Shown piece by piece: positions 1-9,700 of a DNA stretch of 64,000 nt. Origin of the DNA: Paraglaciecola sp. GTDB lineage: Bacteria > Pseudomonadota > Gammaproteobacteria > Enterobacterales > Alteromonadaceae. Numbering within the stretch: position 1 is the stretch's first letter; the number at the start of each line of letters is the position of its first letter. The notes under the pieces were generated by a model that was given only the letters and a program-made list of their open reading frames with translations, made no database searches and was not told the origin of the DNA. The DNA lies in assembly GCA_009993955.1 (NCBI GenBank), contig JAACSL010000013.1, positions 48,207 to 112,206 of the forward strand, read 5' to 3'. The position numbers were made by a program, and so were the translations under genes.

Positions 1-2859
1 GAGGTTACCGATGGTGACGATGTCACCCACCCGCACAGGACGTTCAAACAAGATGATTAAACCCGAGACAAAATTAGCTACAATTTCTTGTAAACCAAAA
101 CCGAGCCCCACCCCAAGTGCCGCAACAATCCACTGCAATTTTGACCAGTCGATACCTAATTGGCCAAAACCCAGCACCAGGCTAGTGCCAAAGAGTACAT
201 AACTTAAGATAGTGACAGCGGCGTAGCGGGCGCCGGGGTCTAAACTCACTTGTTGAAAGAAACTGACTTCTAAAATGCCCCGTGCATTTTTAGCCGCAAT
301 GTACCCACCTACAAGGAAAAACAAGGATAAGAGGATGTTCCATAACGTCACGTCGACGGTCATCTCTATGCCATCAATGTTAGCGGTTTTGTGCCACAAC
401 ACGATTTCGTCGATAATACCCAGTGCGGGCAGCAGCGGCATCCAGATATACCAGAGTCCAAATAAAAACAAGACGGTAGACACACCGGTGGCGGTGCTGC
501 GCATTTGTTTGATGACACTGGCTTGATCAGAGGGTTGATCCTCAATAAATTCAGGAGCGGCATCACCACTGGCGGCATTTTGCTGATTCTGTTTTGCCTG
601 CTCCAGTTCCGCTTGCATGGCTTGTTCTTTGCGCAGCAAATAACGTTGGTAGGCCACCATAAAACCACGCATCAATATGCCATAAAAAATCGCCACAAAA
701 ATTAACACTACCCCAGACTGGAATAATTTTGATTGCAGCTCTACGGCGGTGTCAAAGAAACCGATGAGTGGTAACAGGCCAATTAACAAGGGAGCGGCCA
801 CGGTGCCAACAAACGCGAGTATGGTCTTGGCCGTGGTTTTTGCATGGCCGACGATATTTAATACCACGCCATTTTTGGGATTAAAAAAGTTGAAGCTGAA
901 CAGGGCAATACCACAAGACATCACCATGAACGCGACTATCGCTATGCCGTAGCGCAATTCCAATTTATTGCTTGCTAGGGCCGAGGCAAAGATAAAGGTG
1001 GCTAAACCCTGATACCACACAAACCATGACAGCAAATGGCCTAGCCTGTCACGCGCCATATCACTCCAACCAAAATGCCCAACAAACATGCCGTCACGGC
1101 GACACATGGAGCGGAAAAATAACAAGGTCAAACTTAAACTAGACACCGCGGCTAGGCCGGTGGCAATGGCTCTGGAGAAACTGCCAGATTCAGAACCAAT
1201 GGAGATAAGGGCGGCCAATGAAAAGATTAAAATGGGTAGCGGCAAGGCTAAGATCAAGGTTTCTAACAGTGCCAGTGGGGTGGCCCAATGGGTGTCACGC
1301 TCTACTTTGCCGATGCGCTCAATTTGCACATTCAAAGACTTTTTCAATGGGCGTCGTAAACTCACCACCACACTAAATATCACTAAGGCCAGCAAGGCAT
1401 ACAGGGGTTTTTGCTGTATGCCTTGCCACATATCTTGGAATAACCTCAGCCAAGCATCGCCGTCAGCATACCAAGCAACACTACGGGCCAAATTACGCCC
1501 AATATTGTCAGATAATTTTGTATAGGAAGGCAACCAAACCAGGCGACGGTCTAACAATACCTTTAATTCTTGAGCATTATTCAACACTTCGTTGAGCAGA
1601 AGTTTCTCATCGGTGAGTTTGTCGATAAGAGAGGAGGCGGTTTCTAGCAGTAGCAGCAAGAGTTCGTGTTGCAGTTTATTGAGGCTTTGACTGGTTTGCT
1701 GCTCGCCTTGTTGTGTGCGCTTAAGTTCATCCAGCACACGTAGTTTGTCTTGCCAAATAATCAGATTTAATTGTTGGTTAATACTCAGCTCATCCACTTG
1801 TTCTAAGCGATTTTCCAGCGGTGCTTCTTTTGGCAAACTCGAACGCAGGCGGAACAACAGCACACCTAACTCATCGGTGATTTGCCCTGTGGCTAACACG
1901 CGGTCAACGGTTTGCGCTGATTGCTGCATGTCCTGACGTTGCTGGCGCAGACGAACAATATTTTCATCGATTTGCGGGGCCAACTGAGCCATGTCCGCTA
2001 AGGTAGAGGCAAGGTTAATATTGTCTTGAGCCGCCGATTGTAACTCGGGTTGTTCAATGGTTTGAGCAAGTTGCTGGGCATTTTGCAAGGCCAGTGCAGC
2101 TTTATTGCTCAACACGTTTTGCAGGCGCTGTTGCAGATAGTCCAACTGTTGTTGCGTTGCCTCAATTTGCGCAGAGGATAAAGCAAGTTTTGCCTCAACC
2201 AACGACTGACGCGCTGGTACCGTGGCAATTTCACGCTCATACAGGGTAATTTGTGTTTGCAAACTTAAGCTTTTTGCCTGCAACGCCAATTTAGCTGCAG
2301 CATTAGTGGGATCTTCCCCTTGGGCAGGCTCAACTTGGCGTTTTAAATTGTCTAATGCTGCGCTGGTTTTTTCGAGGCTTTCCCGGGCGGCGTTGATTTC
2401 ACTGGCAATACTGCTGGGCCGATTGGCTAAATCAGACTTCTGTTGTTGCAGTTCAGCAAATTCGCTTTGCAAGCTACTGAGTTTGGCACTGATCACTGGC
2501 TCAGCATTCGCCAGTTGGCTGACACTTAAACTGCGTACTGACGCCAAAACTGAGGACAAGGCTTCAGCTTGTTGCTTATTTAAGGTGTTGAGTATTTGCT
2601 GGGCTTGTGCGGCATCTTGTTCATATTGGTTCAGTAGGTTTTGGAAGCGTTCGGCCTCTGCTAGGGCGCTACGAGCGCGCTCCAGTTGATTTTTAACGGT
2701 TTCTTGCTGCTCAGCAGAGAGCCCTTCACCGTCTACATTCTGACTAGCGGTGGCGATGGCGGCTGTTAAACTGTCTACGCTGACATTTTCATTCAACGCT
2801 TCAGCCGGTGCGCACAGCACGAAAAAAAAGACGACAAATAGTGTTCGCGATAACCACAT
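1..2859 (-). CDS. MscK/MscM-type mechanosensitive channel, C-terminus cut by window edge
   Basis: Large inner-membrane mechanosensitive channel of the MscS superfamily, which releases ions and solutes on hypo-osmotic shock. The frame is open from an ATG at 2857-2859 to the left edge (953 codons seen; family members have about 1,100 residues). A signal peptide (MWLSRTLFVVFFFVL...) is followed by about 450 residues of Gln/Leu-rich periplasmic coiled coil, then many membrane segments. The MscS pore helix and start of the beta domain lie at the end of the visible part (GLGFGLQEIVANFVSG, then ERPVRVGDIVTIGNL). The C-terminal domain lies outside the window. The gene follows hemW by 23 bp on the same strand and may be the last gene of an srmB-rdgB-hemW transcript. 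The choice between MscK and MscM (YjeP) cannot be settled from the fragment. Confidence 0.9.
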   Translation of the reverse strand, partial: MWLSRTLFVVFFFVLCAPAEALNENVSVDSLTAAIATASQNVDGEGLSAEQQETVKNQLERARSALAEAERFQNLLNQYEQDAAQAQQILNTLNKQQAEALSSVLASVRSLSVSQLANAEPVISAKLSSLQSEFAELQQQKSDLANRPSSIASEINAARESLEKTSAALDNLKRQVEPAQGEDPTNAAAKLALQAKSLSLQTQITLYEREIATVPARQSLVEAKLALSSAQIEATQQQLDYLQQRLQNVLSNKAALALQNAQQLAQTIEQPELQSAAQDNINLASTLADMAQLAPQIDENIVRLRQQRQDMQQSAQTVDRVLATGQITDELGVLLFRLRSSLPKEAPLENRLEQVDELSINQQLNLIIWQDKLRVLDELKRTQQGEQQTSQSLNKLQHELLLLLLETASSLIDKLTDEKLLLNEVLNNAQELKVLLDRRLVWLPSYTKLSDNIGRNLARSVAWYADGDAWLRLFQDMWQGIQQKPLYALLALVIFSVVVSLRRPLKKSLNVQIERIGKVERDTHWATPLALLETLILALPLPILIFSLAALISIGSESGSFSRAIATGLAAVSSLSLTLLFFRSMCRRDGMFVGHFGWSDMARDRLGHLLSWFVWYQGLATFIFASALASNKLELRYGIAIVAFMVMSCGIALFSFNFFNPKNGVVLNIVGHAKTTAKTILAFVGTVAAPLLIGLLPLIGFFDTAVELQSKLFQSGVVLIFVAIFYGILMRGFMVAYQRYLLRKEQAMQAELEQAKQNQQNAASGDAAPEFIEDQPSDQASVIKQMRSTATGVSTVLFLFGLWYIWMPLLPALGIIDEIVLWHKTANIDGIEMTVDVTLWNILLSLFFLVGGYIAAKNARGILEVSFFQQVSLDPGARYAAVTILSYVLFGTSLVLGFGQLGIDWSKLQWIVAALGVGLGFGLQEIVANFVSGLIILFERPVRVGDIVTIGNL

Positions 2860-2882
2860 AATGAGCTTCCAGTTGAGTAGGC

Positions 2883-4055
2883 TTAGACCAACAATTCTAA
2901 TAAGGTATTGAGATAACGACGACCCAGCGGGGTCACCTGCCAAGTGTTTGCAGTTTCAATGAGTAGGCCTTTATCAATGCCTTGTTGTAAGCTGTTTTGC
3001 AAGCTTGTGCTCAGCTCTTTTCCAGTAAAATTAGGGTAATCAGCTTTGGGGCAGGGTTCAAGCAAACGCAAACGATTCATGAAAAATTCAAAGGGTAACT
3101 CATCTTCTGCCACAACTTTATAATCACTGCGATAGTCTTTGCTTAAATCCATGTAGCCTTTGGGGTGTTTGACTTTCACCGTGCGCACAATGTGTTGTTC
3201 ATCGGCCAAGGTAATTTTGCTATGTGCACCACAGCCAATGCCTAAATAATCACCAAAGCGCCAGTAGTTAAGATTGTGCTGACACTGTTGTCCAGCTTGA
3301 CTAAATGCAGAAATTTCATATTGCACATAACCTGCCTGTTCCAGCAGTTGTAAACCTTGTTCTTGAATATCCCACAGTACGTCGTCTTGCGGCAGTTTGG
3401 GCGGCTTTGAATAGAACTGCGTATTCGGTTCGATGGTTAATTGATACCAACTCACATGGGGTGCCTGTAGGGCAATAGCGGTTTGCACATCGCTTAAAGC
3501 ATCGGCCACACTTTGCTGAGGTAGGCCGTGCATTAAATCAAGATTAAAACTGCCCAAACCAATCTTACTGGCTAATTGAGCAGCAGATTGCGCTTGAGCA
3601 CTATCATGAATACGCCCGAGGCTTTGCAGCTTTTCCCCTTGAAAGCTTTGTACACCAATGGAAATTCGATTAACCCCTGCCGCCACGTAAGCTGCAAAGC
3701 GTTCACTTTCCACAGTGCCTGGGTTGGCCTCTAAGGTTATTTCGGCATGCTCAAGCAGGTTTACGCGCTCTTTTACCCCAAGTAACAAACGCTTAATGCC
3801 TGCGCTGCTGAATAAACTTGGGGTACCACCACCAATGAAAATGCTGTGTATCGGGCGGTCTTTCACCAAACTTGCGTCGCGGCTAAGATCCTCGAGCAGA
3901 TGACTAATGTATTCGGCTTCAGGTAGTGGCTGCTGTTTTTGACCGTGGGAATTGAAATCGCAGTACGGACATTTTTGCACACACCACGGGATATGGATGT
4001 AAAGAGACAGCGGCGGGAGTTGTAACACCGCTGGTCTAGTGAGGGCTTCAAGCAA
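2883..4055 (-). CDS. hemW: Heme chaperone HemW (radical SAM, HemN-like)
   Basis: HemW binds heme and a 4Fe-4S cluster and delivers heme to apoproteins; it was long annotated as oxygen-independent coproporphyrinogen oxidase. The 390-residue protein has the radical SAM motif CxxxCxxC in [17 protein letters not shown] (about residues 23-39), the GGGTPS motif, and a HemN-type C-terminal domain. The cluster motif has the single-Phe CPYCDF form typical of HemW. The frame starts with TTG at 4055 and overlaps the end of rdgB by 8 bp, indicating translational coupling in an srmB-rdgB-hemW run. A start a few codons downstream is also possible, because family similarity begins near [10 protein letters not shown]. 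Confidence 0.95.
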   Translation of the reverse strand: MLEALTRPAVLQLPPLSLYIHIPWCVQKCPYCDFNSHGQKQQPLPEAEYISHLLEDLSRDASLVKDRPIHSIFIGGGTPSLFSSAGIKRLLLGVKERVNLLEHAEITLEANPGTVESERFAAYVAAGVNRISIGVQSFQGEKLQSLGRIHDSAQAQSAAQLASKIGLGSFNLDLMHGLPQQSVADALSDVQTAIALQAPHVSWYQLTIEPNTQFYSKPPKLPQDDVLWDIQEQGLQLLEQAGYVQYEISAFSQAGQQCQHNLNYWRFGDYLGIGCGAHSKITLADEQHIVRTVKVKHPKGYMDLSKDYRSDYKVVAEDELPFEFFMNRLRLLEPCPKADYPNFTGKELSTSLQNSLQQGIDKGLLIETANTWQVTPLGRRYLNTLLELLV

Positions 4056-4650
4056 GGTCTTGACTCAAATGTTGCAATAAAAGTTGTAAAGCTTGGCCAC
4101 GATGGCTGATGCTATTTTTTATCTCAGGGCTGAGCTGGGCTGAACTGCATTGGTGTTCGGCCAGCCAAAAAACCGGATCATAACCAAAACCTTGCTCACC
4201 ACTTCTGTGTGGCGCAATACTGCCGTGCCACTGACCTAGGCATATCACTGGTGTGGGATCATCCGCATGACGCATGTAAACCAAACAACAAATAAAGCGC
4301 GCCTGACGTGAATGCATAGGCACTGAGTCGAGTGCTGTTAACAACTTATCAATATTGTCACTGTTGCTGGCCTGCTCGCCGGCATAGCGAGCTGAATACA
4401 CACCCGGTGCACCGCCTAAGGCATCTACCGCTAAGCCAGAATCGTCGGCAATGGCGGGTAAACCAGTTTGTTTGGCTGCGTGGCGCGCTTTAATGATGGC
4501 ATTTTCGACAAAGGTAGTGCCCGTCTCTTGTGCATCACTGACTTTAAAGTGACTTTGCGCCACAACGTCGATGTTGAGCCCAGCCAACATACTGCTGAGT
4601 TCCCTTACTTTGCCCTGATTACCGGTGGCGAGCACAATGGTTTTATCCAC
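4048..4650 (-). CDS. rdgB: dITP/XTP pyrophosphatase
   Basis: Ham1/RdgB nucleoside-triphosphate pyrophosphatase, which hydrolyses dITP, ITP and XTP to monophosphates and so keeps deaminated purines out of DNA. The 200-residue protein has the family N-terminus [17 protein letters not shown], the catalytic-region motif [24 protein letters not shown], and the C-terminal region GFGYDPVFW and SHRGQAL. Its length is normal for the family. It lies 31 bp downstream of srmB and overlaps hemW, the common rdgB-hemW order in gammaproteobacteria. Confidence 0.97.
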   Translation of the reverse strand: MDKTIVLATGNQGKVRELSSMLAGLNIDVVAQSHFKVSDAQETGTTFVENAIIKARHAAKQTGLPAIADDSGLAVDALGGAPGVYSARYAGEQASNSDNIDKLLTALDSVPMHSRQARFICCLVYMRHADDPTPVICLGQWHGSIAPHRSGEQGFGYDPVFWLAEHQCSSAQLSPEIKNSISHRGQALQLLLQHLSQDLA

Positions 4651-4681
4651 GCAGGCTTCCTATTTTAAAACTATGTTGTGA

Positions 4682-5932
4682 TTAAACGACGGGGCTTTTT
4701 TTGCCACGGCCTTTTTTCTTTTTAGGTGGTTTTTTGCCCAGCGCCTTTTTGACTTTGGCACTGAGTTTTTTCTTTTTCACCACTTTGGCTTCTTTGTGTT
4801 TAGGGCGCAGCTCCTCAATCACCCGGCGTTTTAAGGCCTGTTTGGTGTAGCGCTCAATTTTTGCCACTACTGCCATGTCATGCGCTTCAACAATAGAAAT
4901 GGCGGTGCCTTTTTTGCCCGCTCGACCGGTGCGACCAATACGATGCACATAGACATCCGCGGTGCGCGGCATGTCGTAATTAATCACGTGGCTGATGTCT
5001 TCAACATCAATGCCGCGTGCTGCCACATCCGTCGCCACCAGTATTTTAACTTCACCATCGCGAAAACGTTGCATGGCACTGTTGCGTTTGTCTTGGGGCA
5101 TTTCACCTTGCAACCAGCTAACCGCAAAGCCATCGCGCTCCAGTAATTGTTTGAGTTCATTGAGGCGGTCGCGGGTTTTCACAAATACCACGGCGCTCTC
5201 TACTTGATGTTCAAGAATGTGGCACAGCAAGGCGTATTTGTGTTTGGCATCGTCAGCCAAATGCAGCCATTGGTGAATTTTGGCGTGCTCTTTGCGGCTG
5301 GGATCGGCGTTAATTTCAACCGGTTCGTTCAGTAGGTCTTTGGCGAAACGAGCGATACCACCACCTTCCAACGTGGCAGAAAACAACATGCTTTGTTTGC
5401 GCCAGCGGGCTTCGGCGGCAATTTGGTTGACGATGGCGGAAAAACCCATGTCGAGCATGCGATCCGCTTCATCAAGAATTAAACATTCAATGTCTCGGCA
5501 ATCAAACTTTTCTGTTTCAATGTGCTCAAACAAGCGACCCGGTGTGGCCACTAAGATATCCAATTGATTTTCCAATAAATCCAAATCGGTGCCGTAGTTG
5601 ATACCACCGGTGATCACACCGCAGTGGATATGCTCACAATAGCGGCTGATGGCCTTGGCTTGTTCGAAGATTTGCAGGGCTAATTCGCGGGTCGGACTTA
5701 ATATCAGTATGCGTGCCGAACCAGGCTGGCGACGCGGGTAATCCAATAAAAACTGACACACGGGCAGCAAAAATGCCGCCGTTTTTCCTGTACCAGTGGG
5801 GGCTGAAGCAAGAATATCCTTGCCTTCCATTGCCGCTGGGATCACTAATTGTTGAATACTGGTGGGCTCTTTATAACCCATCTCAGCCACGGCGCGACAT
5901 AGGTCGTCGTCTAAATCGAGTTGCTCGAACAT
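4682..5932 (-). CDS. srmB: DEAD-box RNA helicase SrmB
   Basis: ATP-dependent RNA helicase that acts in early 50S ribosomal subunit assembly. All DEAD-box motifs are present in order: Q motif (EPTSIQQ), Walker A (SAPTGTGKTAAF), PTRELALQ, DEAD (LDEADRMLDMGF), SAT (LFSATLEGG), VATDVAARGID and HRIGRTGRAG. The stretch ARWRKQSMLFSATLEG and the later KIHQW and VIEELRPK segments match SrmB rather than RhlE, DbpA or DeaD. The C-terminal 45 residues are a Lys-rich tail likely to bind RNA. It is the first gene of the minus-strand run srmB-rdgB-hemW-msc. Start ATG at 5932. Confidence 0.92.
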   Translation of the reverse strand: MFEQLDLDDDLCRAVAEMGYKEPTSIQQLVIPAAMEGKDILASAPTGTGKTAAFLLPVCQFLLDYPRRQPGSARILILSPTRELALQIFEQAKAISRYCEHIHCGVITGGINYGTDLDLLENQLDILVATPGRLFEHIETEKFDCRDIECLILDEADRMLDMGFSAIVNQIAAEARWRKQSMLFSATLEGGGIARFAKDLLNEPVEINADPSRKEHAKIHQWLHLADDAKHKYALLCHILEHQVESAVVFVKTRDRLNELKQLLERDGFAVSWLQGEMPQDKRNSAMQRFRDGEVKILVATDVAARGIDVEDISHVINYDMPRTADVYVHRIGRTGRAGKKGTAISIVEAHDMAVVAKIERYTKQALKRRVIEELRPKHKEAKVVKKKKLSAKVKKALGKKPPKKKKGRGKKSPVV

Positions 5933-6035
5933 GCTAAATCTTTCTCTGTCAAAATTGCCGGAGATTATAAAGCACTGACGGGACGAAGGGCAGTGTTAAT
6001 CCGCTTGCCGTGTGCAAAGATGATGACTGTTTTCC

Positions 6036-7676
6036 TTAAACTACACGAGCCAGATCAATACGTTGCACATAGTGGTTGAGGTGAGCTCGATGTTTTTCAG
6101 GTAAGACAGCCTCGTTGAGCTGCTTGCAACACTCATCATAGAGTGATTTTTGTGCAGTATCTAAGCCATCTTGTTCAGCAAGATTGGCCAATACTTTCAA
6201 AATGGACAACGCGATTTTGTCATTGTCAGGGCTTAATTGCCGAGCCTTATTCAACAGATTGAGCGCCGGAATATAGCGTTTACCTTTGTAGTGTGCCGAG
6301 GCCATCTCGCCGAGCTCTTTGGGTGAATAACGAATATCTTGTCGTTCTTGGGTTTCTTGCGCCAAGAACTCGGCCAACACTTTACCGTTAAATGAGGTAT
6401 CCAAACCATCTTCTCGAATTTGCTCGAGCAACTGCATCGAAGCCTGCCATTCACCTAATTCATGCAATATTTTCATGTGATCTAGCTTGTCTTCGAACGA
6501 AACGGATTTTATGCCACTCGGATGTTCCTTGATCAGTGTTTCAGCCCCTTTTTTGTCTCTGCGCGCGGTGTAAAGACGGGCACGGGCAATAGTAATTTGT
6601 GGGCTTAAGAGCTCTGCTTGACTACGTTGAGTTTGCAGTGCAGTGATATCGCGTTCGACTCTAGCCAGTAGGGACTGGCTCTCTTGTTCCCCCAAAGTAC
6701 TAACTAAGTCCAAGGATGATCGAATGATATTGAGGGTTAATTCCGGTGAGTCATGAATGGAATTTTTGGCGTAACGCGCCATATTACATGTCGCGATATA
6801 TTGGCCTTGACGATCATGGTTGAGTCGCGCCAGATACCAGCATTTTTTATTCCGCTCTATGCTTCGCGGAGCCAGTTTGCAAGCTTGTTGCATGATTTCA
6901 TAGGCTTTGACGTAATCTTCTTTGGCAAGATAATGTTCGGCGAGTAAGTCGTAAGCACTGAAGCGCGCATCGTCGCGCTCAACTAAACTATCGATAATTG
7001 CCATGGCTTCTTGGATTTTACCCAGGCTAAACAGATTGCGGGTAAGCTCTATATGCACCCAAGCAAAATTATACTGTTCAATTAAACCCCGATAAAACTG
7101 CTCCGCTTCAGCATGTTCATGAATAAGAAAAAGGGAACGACCCATTAAACGATTAATCTGTGGGTGGTAGGTTTTGAGTTCTTCATCTGCTATGTGGCGC
7201 TGAGCTAAATAAATGGCGGTGGTATATTTTTGCTGATCAAAACAATAATGCAATTTGTAGAGGCGTTGATAGAATTCAACGATATGCTGAATGCGTTTTG
7301 CCACCTTAGATTTATCCAAGGGTTTAACCCAGAAGTCATTGGGTTGCAATTCAATAACGCAGTTCACCAAAGTAGGTGAAGTGTCTGAGCTTAAAAATAT
7401 CACGATGGTATTGCTGTTGATGTGCCCTTTGAATTTCATTTCTTCGAGCAAATTAAAGCCGTCTTTATCGCTTTTTACATCAAAGGCGATGAGTACCATA
7501 TCAAAATGCATTACTTCACACAGACGCAAAGCAAAAAATGCGTTTTGGGCACTTTTAACCTGCTCAATGCCCAGATCTTTAAGGCTCGCTTTAATCACAT
7601 CATGGGCATAGGATTGCTCGTCAATGATCAGAACATTTAATTGATTTAACTGTTTTTTTTCAGGTATATACAGCAA
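6036..7676 (-). CDS. VieB-like receiver-TPR protein with degenerate phosphorylation site
   Basis: 546-residue protein with an N-terminal CheY-like receiver (about residues 13-130) followed by TPR-like helical repeats to the C-terminus and no DNA-binding or enzymatic output domain. The architecture resembles VieB and related response regulators, which act by protein-protein contact. In the receiver, the segment that should end in the phosphoacceptor Asp reads FDMVLIAFDV, so residue 64 is Ala (codon GCC). The acidic pair is Asp19-Glu20, and the conserved Lys-Pro (FWVKP) and the Ser/Thr strand (VIFLSSD) are kept. It is therefore probably a phosphorylation-independent pseudo-receiver. It stands alone, with no adjacent histidine kinase. 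Function inferred only at the level of protein interaction. Confidence 0.8.
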   Translation of the reverse strand: MLYIPEKKQLNQLNVLIIDEQSYAHDVIKASLKDLGIEQVKSAQNAFFALRLCEVMHFDMVLIAFDVKSDKDGFNLLEEMKFKGHINSNTIVIFLSSDTSPTLVNCVIELQPNDFWVKPLDKSKVAKRIQHIVEFYQRLYKLHYCFDQQKYTTAIYLAQRHIADEELKTYHPQINRLMGRSLFLIHEHAEAEQFYRGLIEQYNFAWVHIELTRNLFSLGKIQEAMAIIDSLVERDDARFSAYDLLAEHYLAKEDYVKAYEIMQQACKLAPRSIERNKKCWYLARLNHDRQGQYIATCNMARYAKNSIHDSPELTLNIIRSSLDLVSTLGEQESQSLLARVERDITALQTQRSQAELLSPQITIARARLYTARRDKKGAETLIKEHPSGIKSVSFEDKLDHMKILHELGEWQASMQLLEQIREDGLDTSFNGKVLAEFLAQETQERQDIRYSPKELGEMASAHYKGKRYIPALNLLNKARQLSPDNDKIALSILKVLANLAEQDGLDTAQKSLYDECCKQLNEAVLPEKHRAHLNHYVQRIDLARVV

Positions 7677-7832
7677 GTGCCAATTCCATGGTTAGCCAGT
7701 GGTAAAAATAGTTTCACGCTATGTTCAGGGTAAAATTATTTTCAAAGCACTGCAACACTTGTTGCTATCGCATCAAGTGCTAAAAGGCTTTTTTGGTGTT
7801 TTATAGGTAGGGTTAAACCTAGTTTCAAACGA

Positions 7833-7861
7833 AGGCTATCTCAGTTTTGCTGAAATAGCCT
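7833..7861 (-). terminator. Probable terminator after the ghrA-like gene
   Basis: Inverted repeat with 12-bp arms (11 of 12 paired; AGGCTATYTCAG type) and a 5-base loop, starting 10 bp beyond the stop codon of the dehydrogenase on the minus strand. The T-tract on the minus strand is weak (TTCGTTTG), so termination may be partial. Confidence 0.5.
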
Positions 7862-7870
7862 CTTAGATAA

Positions 7871-8803
7871 TTAGTACTGTTGCTGCTTGTCTACTAGGCC
7901 AAGCATGGCTTGCTGGTTTATATAACGTTTTACATTTTCAACTAACACCTGTCCGGCGGTGTCATTTTGTGTGATGGCAGCAATGTGTGGGGTGACTAAG
8001 ATCTGCGGGTGTTGCCAAAAAGGGTGATCGTTGGTTAGCGGCTCTTTGTCAAACACGTCTAAGATGGCATAACGCAGATGCTGTTCTTTCAACAAGATTA
8101 ATAAATCGGCCTCGACCAAATGCTCACCACGACCCACGTTAATGATACTTGCCCCGCTAGGTAACATGGCCATATTACTCAGATTGAGAATGCCTCGGGT
8201 ATCATCAGTCAGTGGCAGTAAACACACCAGTATATCGGCTTGTTGTAAAAAGGGCTGTAAGCCACGACTGCCTGCAAAACATTGAATGCCTTTTACCGTT
8301 TTAACACTCTTACTCCACGCACTTACTGTAAAACCAACAGACACTAAGGCTTGGGCTGCCGCTTGGCCTAGATTTCCCAGCCCCATGATCCCAACGCGGC
8401 GTTTGGCGGCACTGCGTGATTTGAGGGGTTGCCACTGTTGTTGCAAGTTTGATTGAGCATAAGCCAAGGTATCGCGATGAATGTTGAGCACTGACATCAA
8501 GACGTATTCTGTCATTTGTTGCTCTAAGGCAGGGTCAAGCATACGCACCACGCTGACGTGTTCTGGCACGCTGGCTAAGCCCAGTTGATCAACCCCAGCC
8601 CCCACCGAAAAAATGACCTTAAGATTGGGGTAATCTTGCTGGTAATTGCGTGGTGGGATCCAACACACCAGCACATCGATGGCACTTTTGTCTTTAACGT
8701 CAGGCCAAGTATGCCAATTGACCTCAGGCAGGTTTTGCGCAAACAATTTTTGCCAGTGTTGTCCGCGTGCGGCGGGGCCACGATACAAAATATTCAAACT
8801 CAT
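7871..8803 (-). CDS. D-2-hydroxyacid dehydrogenase, GhrA-like (glyoxylate/hydroxypyruvate reductase)
   Basis: Cytoplasmic NAD(P)H-dependent reductase of 2-oxoacids such as glyoxylate and hydroxypyruvate. The 310-residue protein shows the NAD-binding Rossmann motif GIMGLGNLGQAAAQAL, the catalytic Arg region NVGRGEHLVEADL, the catalytic Glu region DVFDKEPL, and the catalytic His in VTPHIAAIT. The N-terminal segment with LKVIFSVGAGVDQL and the overall length match the GhrA (YcdW) branch of the family. It lies 58 bp downstream of the dUTPase gene on the same strand and could be cotranscribed, followed by a probable terminator. Substrate specificity cannot be decided from sequence. Confidence 0.88.
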   Translation of the reverse strand: MSLNILYRGPAARGQHWQKLFAQNLPEVNWHTWPDVKDKSAIDVLVCWIPPRNYQQDYPNLKVIFSVGAGVDQLGLASVPEHVSVVRMLDPALEQQMTEYVLMSVLNIHRDTLAYAQSNLQQQWQPLKSRSAAKRRVGIMGLGNLGQAAAQALVSVGFTVSAWSKSVKTVKGIQCFAGSRGLQPFLQQADILVCLLPLTDDTRGILNLSNMAMLPSGASIINVGRGEHLVEADLLILLKEQHLRYAILDVFDKEPLTNDHPFWQHPQILVTPHIAAITQNDTAGQVLVENVKRYINQQAMLGLVDKQQQY

Positions 8804-8861
8804 ACAGCGTTAATCCCAGTGAAAATAGTACGGTGAATAAACCCAGAGCCAGAGTATAAAC

Positions 8862-9515
8862 TTAGCGCGGATATCGCGCCAACAGCCCGGAATAAACAAG
8901 ATCGCTGTAGTCAGGGGCACCCATGTCAAGGCTAGCCAATACTTCAACCAAGTGTTCATTGTCTTCACGACCTTGCCATAATTTTTGATAAGTGCCTGCT
9001 TTATAACCATGATCTTGACGGAAAAAATTTAACACATTTTTACCCACATACTGGCGATAGAGTTCGCTGGCATCCATCTCCGCTTGGGCAACGATGGTCA
9101 TAAATAAACTAACATCAAAGCGTTTTGCTGCGCACAAACCGGTCATCAGTTCGAGGTTGTCGAGGATCCCTTGTTCGGCAAAATGATAGGTCTTGGCGTC
9201 AAATGTTAAGGTACTGCGCTGCTGGGCCAATTGTTCAGCAATAACCAGAGCAGACTGGTGAATATCGCCGTTAAATTCGATGATGATGTGCGACAGAGCA
9301 AAGTGCCAAATGTCCACCAGCTCCATTTGCAATTGGGGCAAATCTTTATGCTGTGCTTTCCACCACTTCCAGCCATGGTGCTCGATACCTTCGACGGCTT
9401 CAATCATGGCGGCGCGCAGATAGCCATAACCTGCGGTTAACCACGCGGGATTAACCTTGATATTCATACCGTTTTGTAAATTGAGCATGGTACTCAGTTG
9501 GGTAGATGTAAACAT
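8862..9515 (-). CDS. Dimeric all-alpha dUTP diphosphatase
   Basis: All-alpha NTP pyrophosphohydrolase of the dimeric dUTPase type, which hydrolyses dUTP to dUMP and keeps uracil out of DNA. The 217-residue protein has the acidic metal-binding motifs of this fold: EAVEGIEHHGWKWWK (about residues 39-53) and LQMELVDIWHFALSHI (about 61-76). A later acidic helix reads QAEMDASELYRQYVGKN. This fold is unrelated to the trimeric Dut of E. coli. Start ATG at 9515. The 185 bp between this gene and cca hold nothing I can identify. Confidence 0.85.
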   Translation of the reverse strand: MFTSTQLSTMLNLQNGMNIKVNPAWLTAGYGYLRAAMIEAVEGIEHHGWKWWKAQHKDLPQLQMELVDIWHFALSHIIIEFNGDIHQSALVIAEQLAQQRSTLTFDAKTYHFAEQGILDNLELMTGLCAAKRFDVSLFMTIVAQAEMDASELYRQYVGKNVLNFFRQDHGYKAGTYQKLWQGREDNEHLVEVLASLDMGAPDYSDLVYSGLLARYPR

Positions 9516-9700
9516 AGTGGGTCCTGTGAGCGAATGGCGTCATTCAGCTGGTGAAAAATGTAAGGTGACTCGTGGCTATGGTAACTGTCTGCTCGCCGCT
9601 TGTCAGGTGAAAACTGGTGGCGTGCATGGCGGTCTTGTTAGGCAAACTGTCCATTGATTTAGCGACGGCCATGCAGGGCCATTTATGCGCTGGGCTTGTG

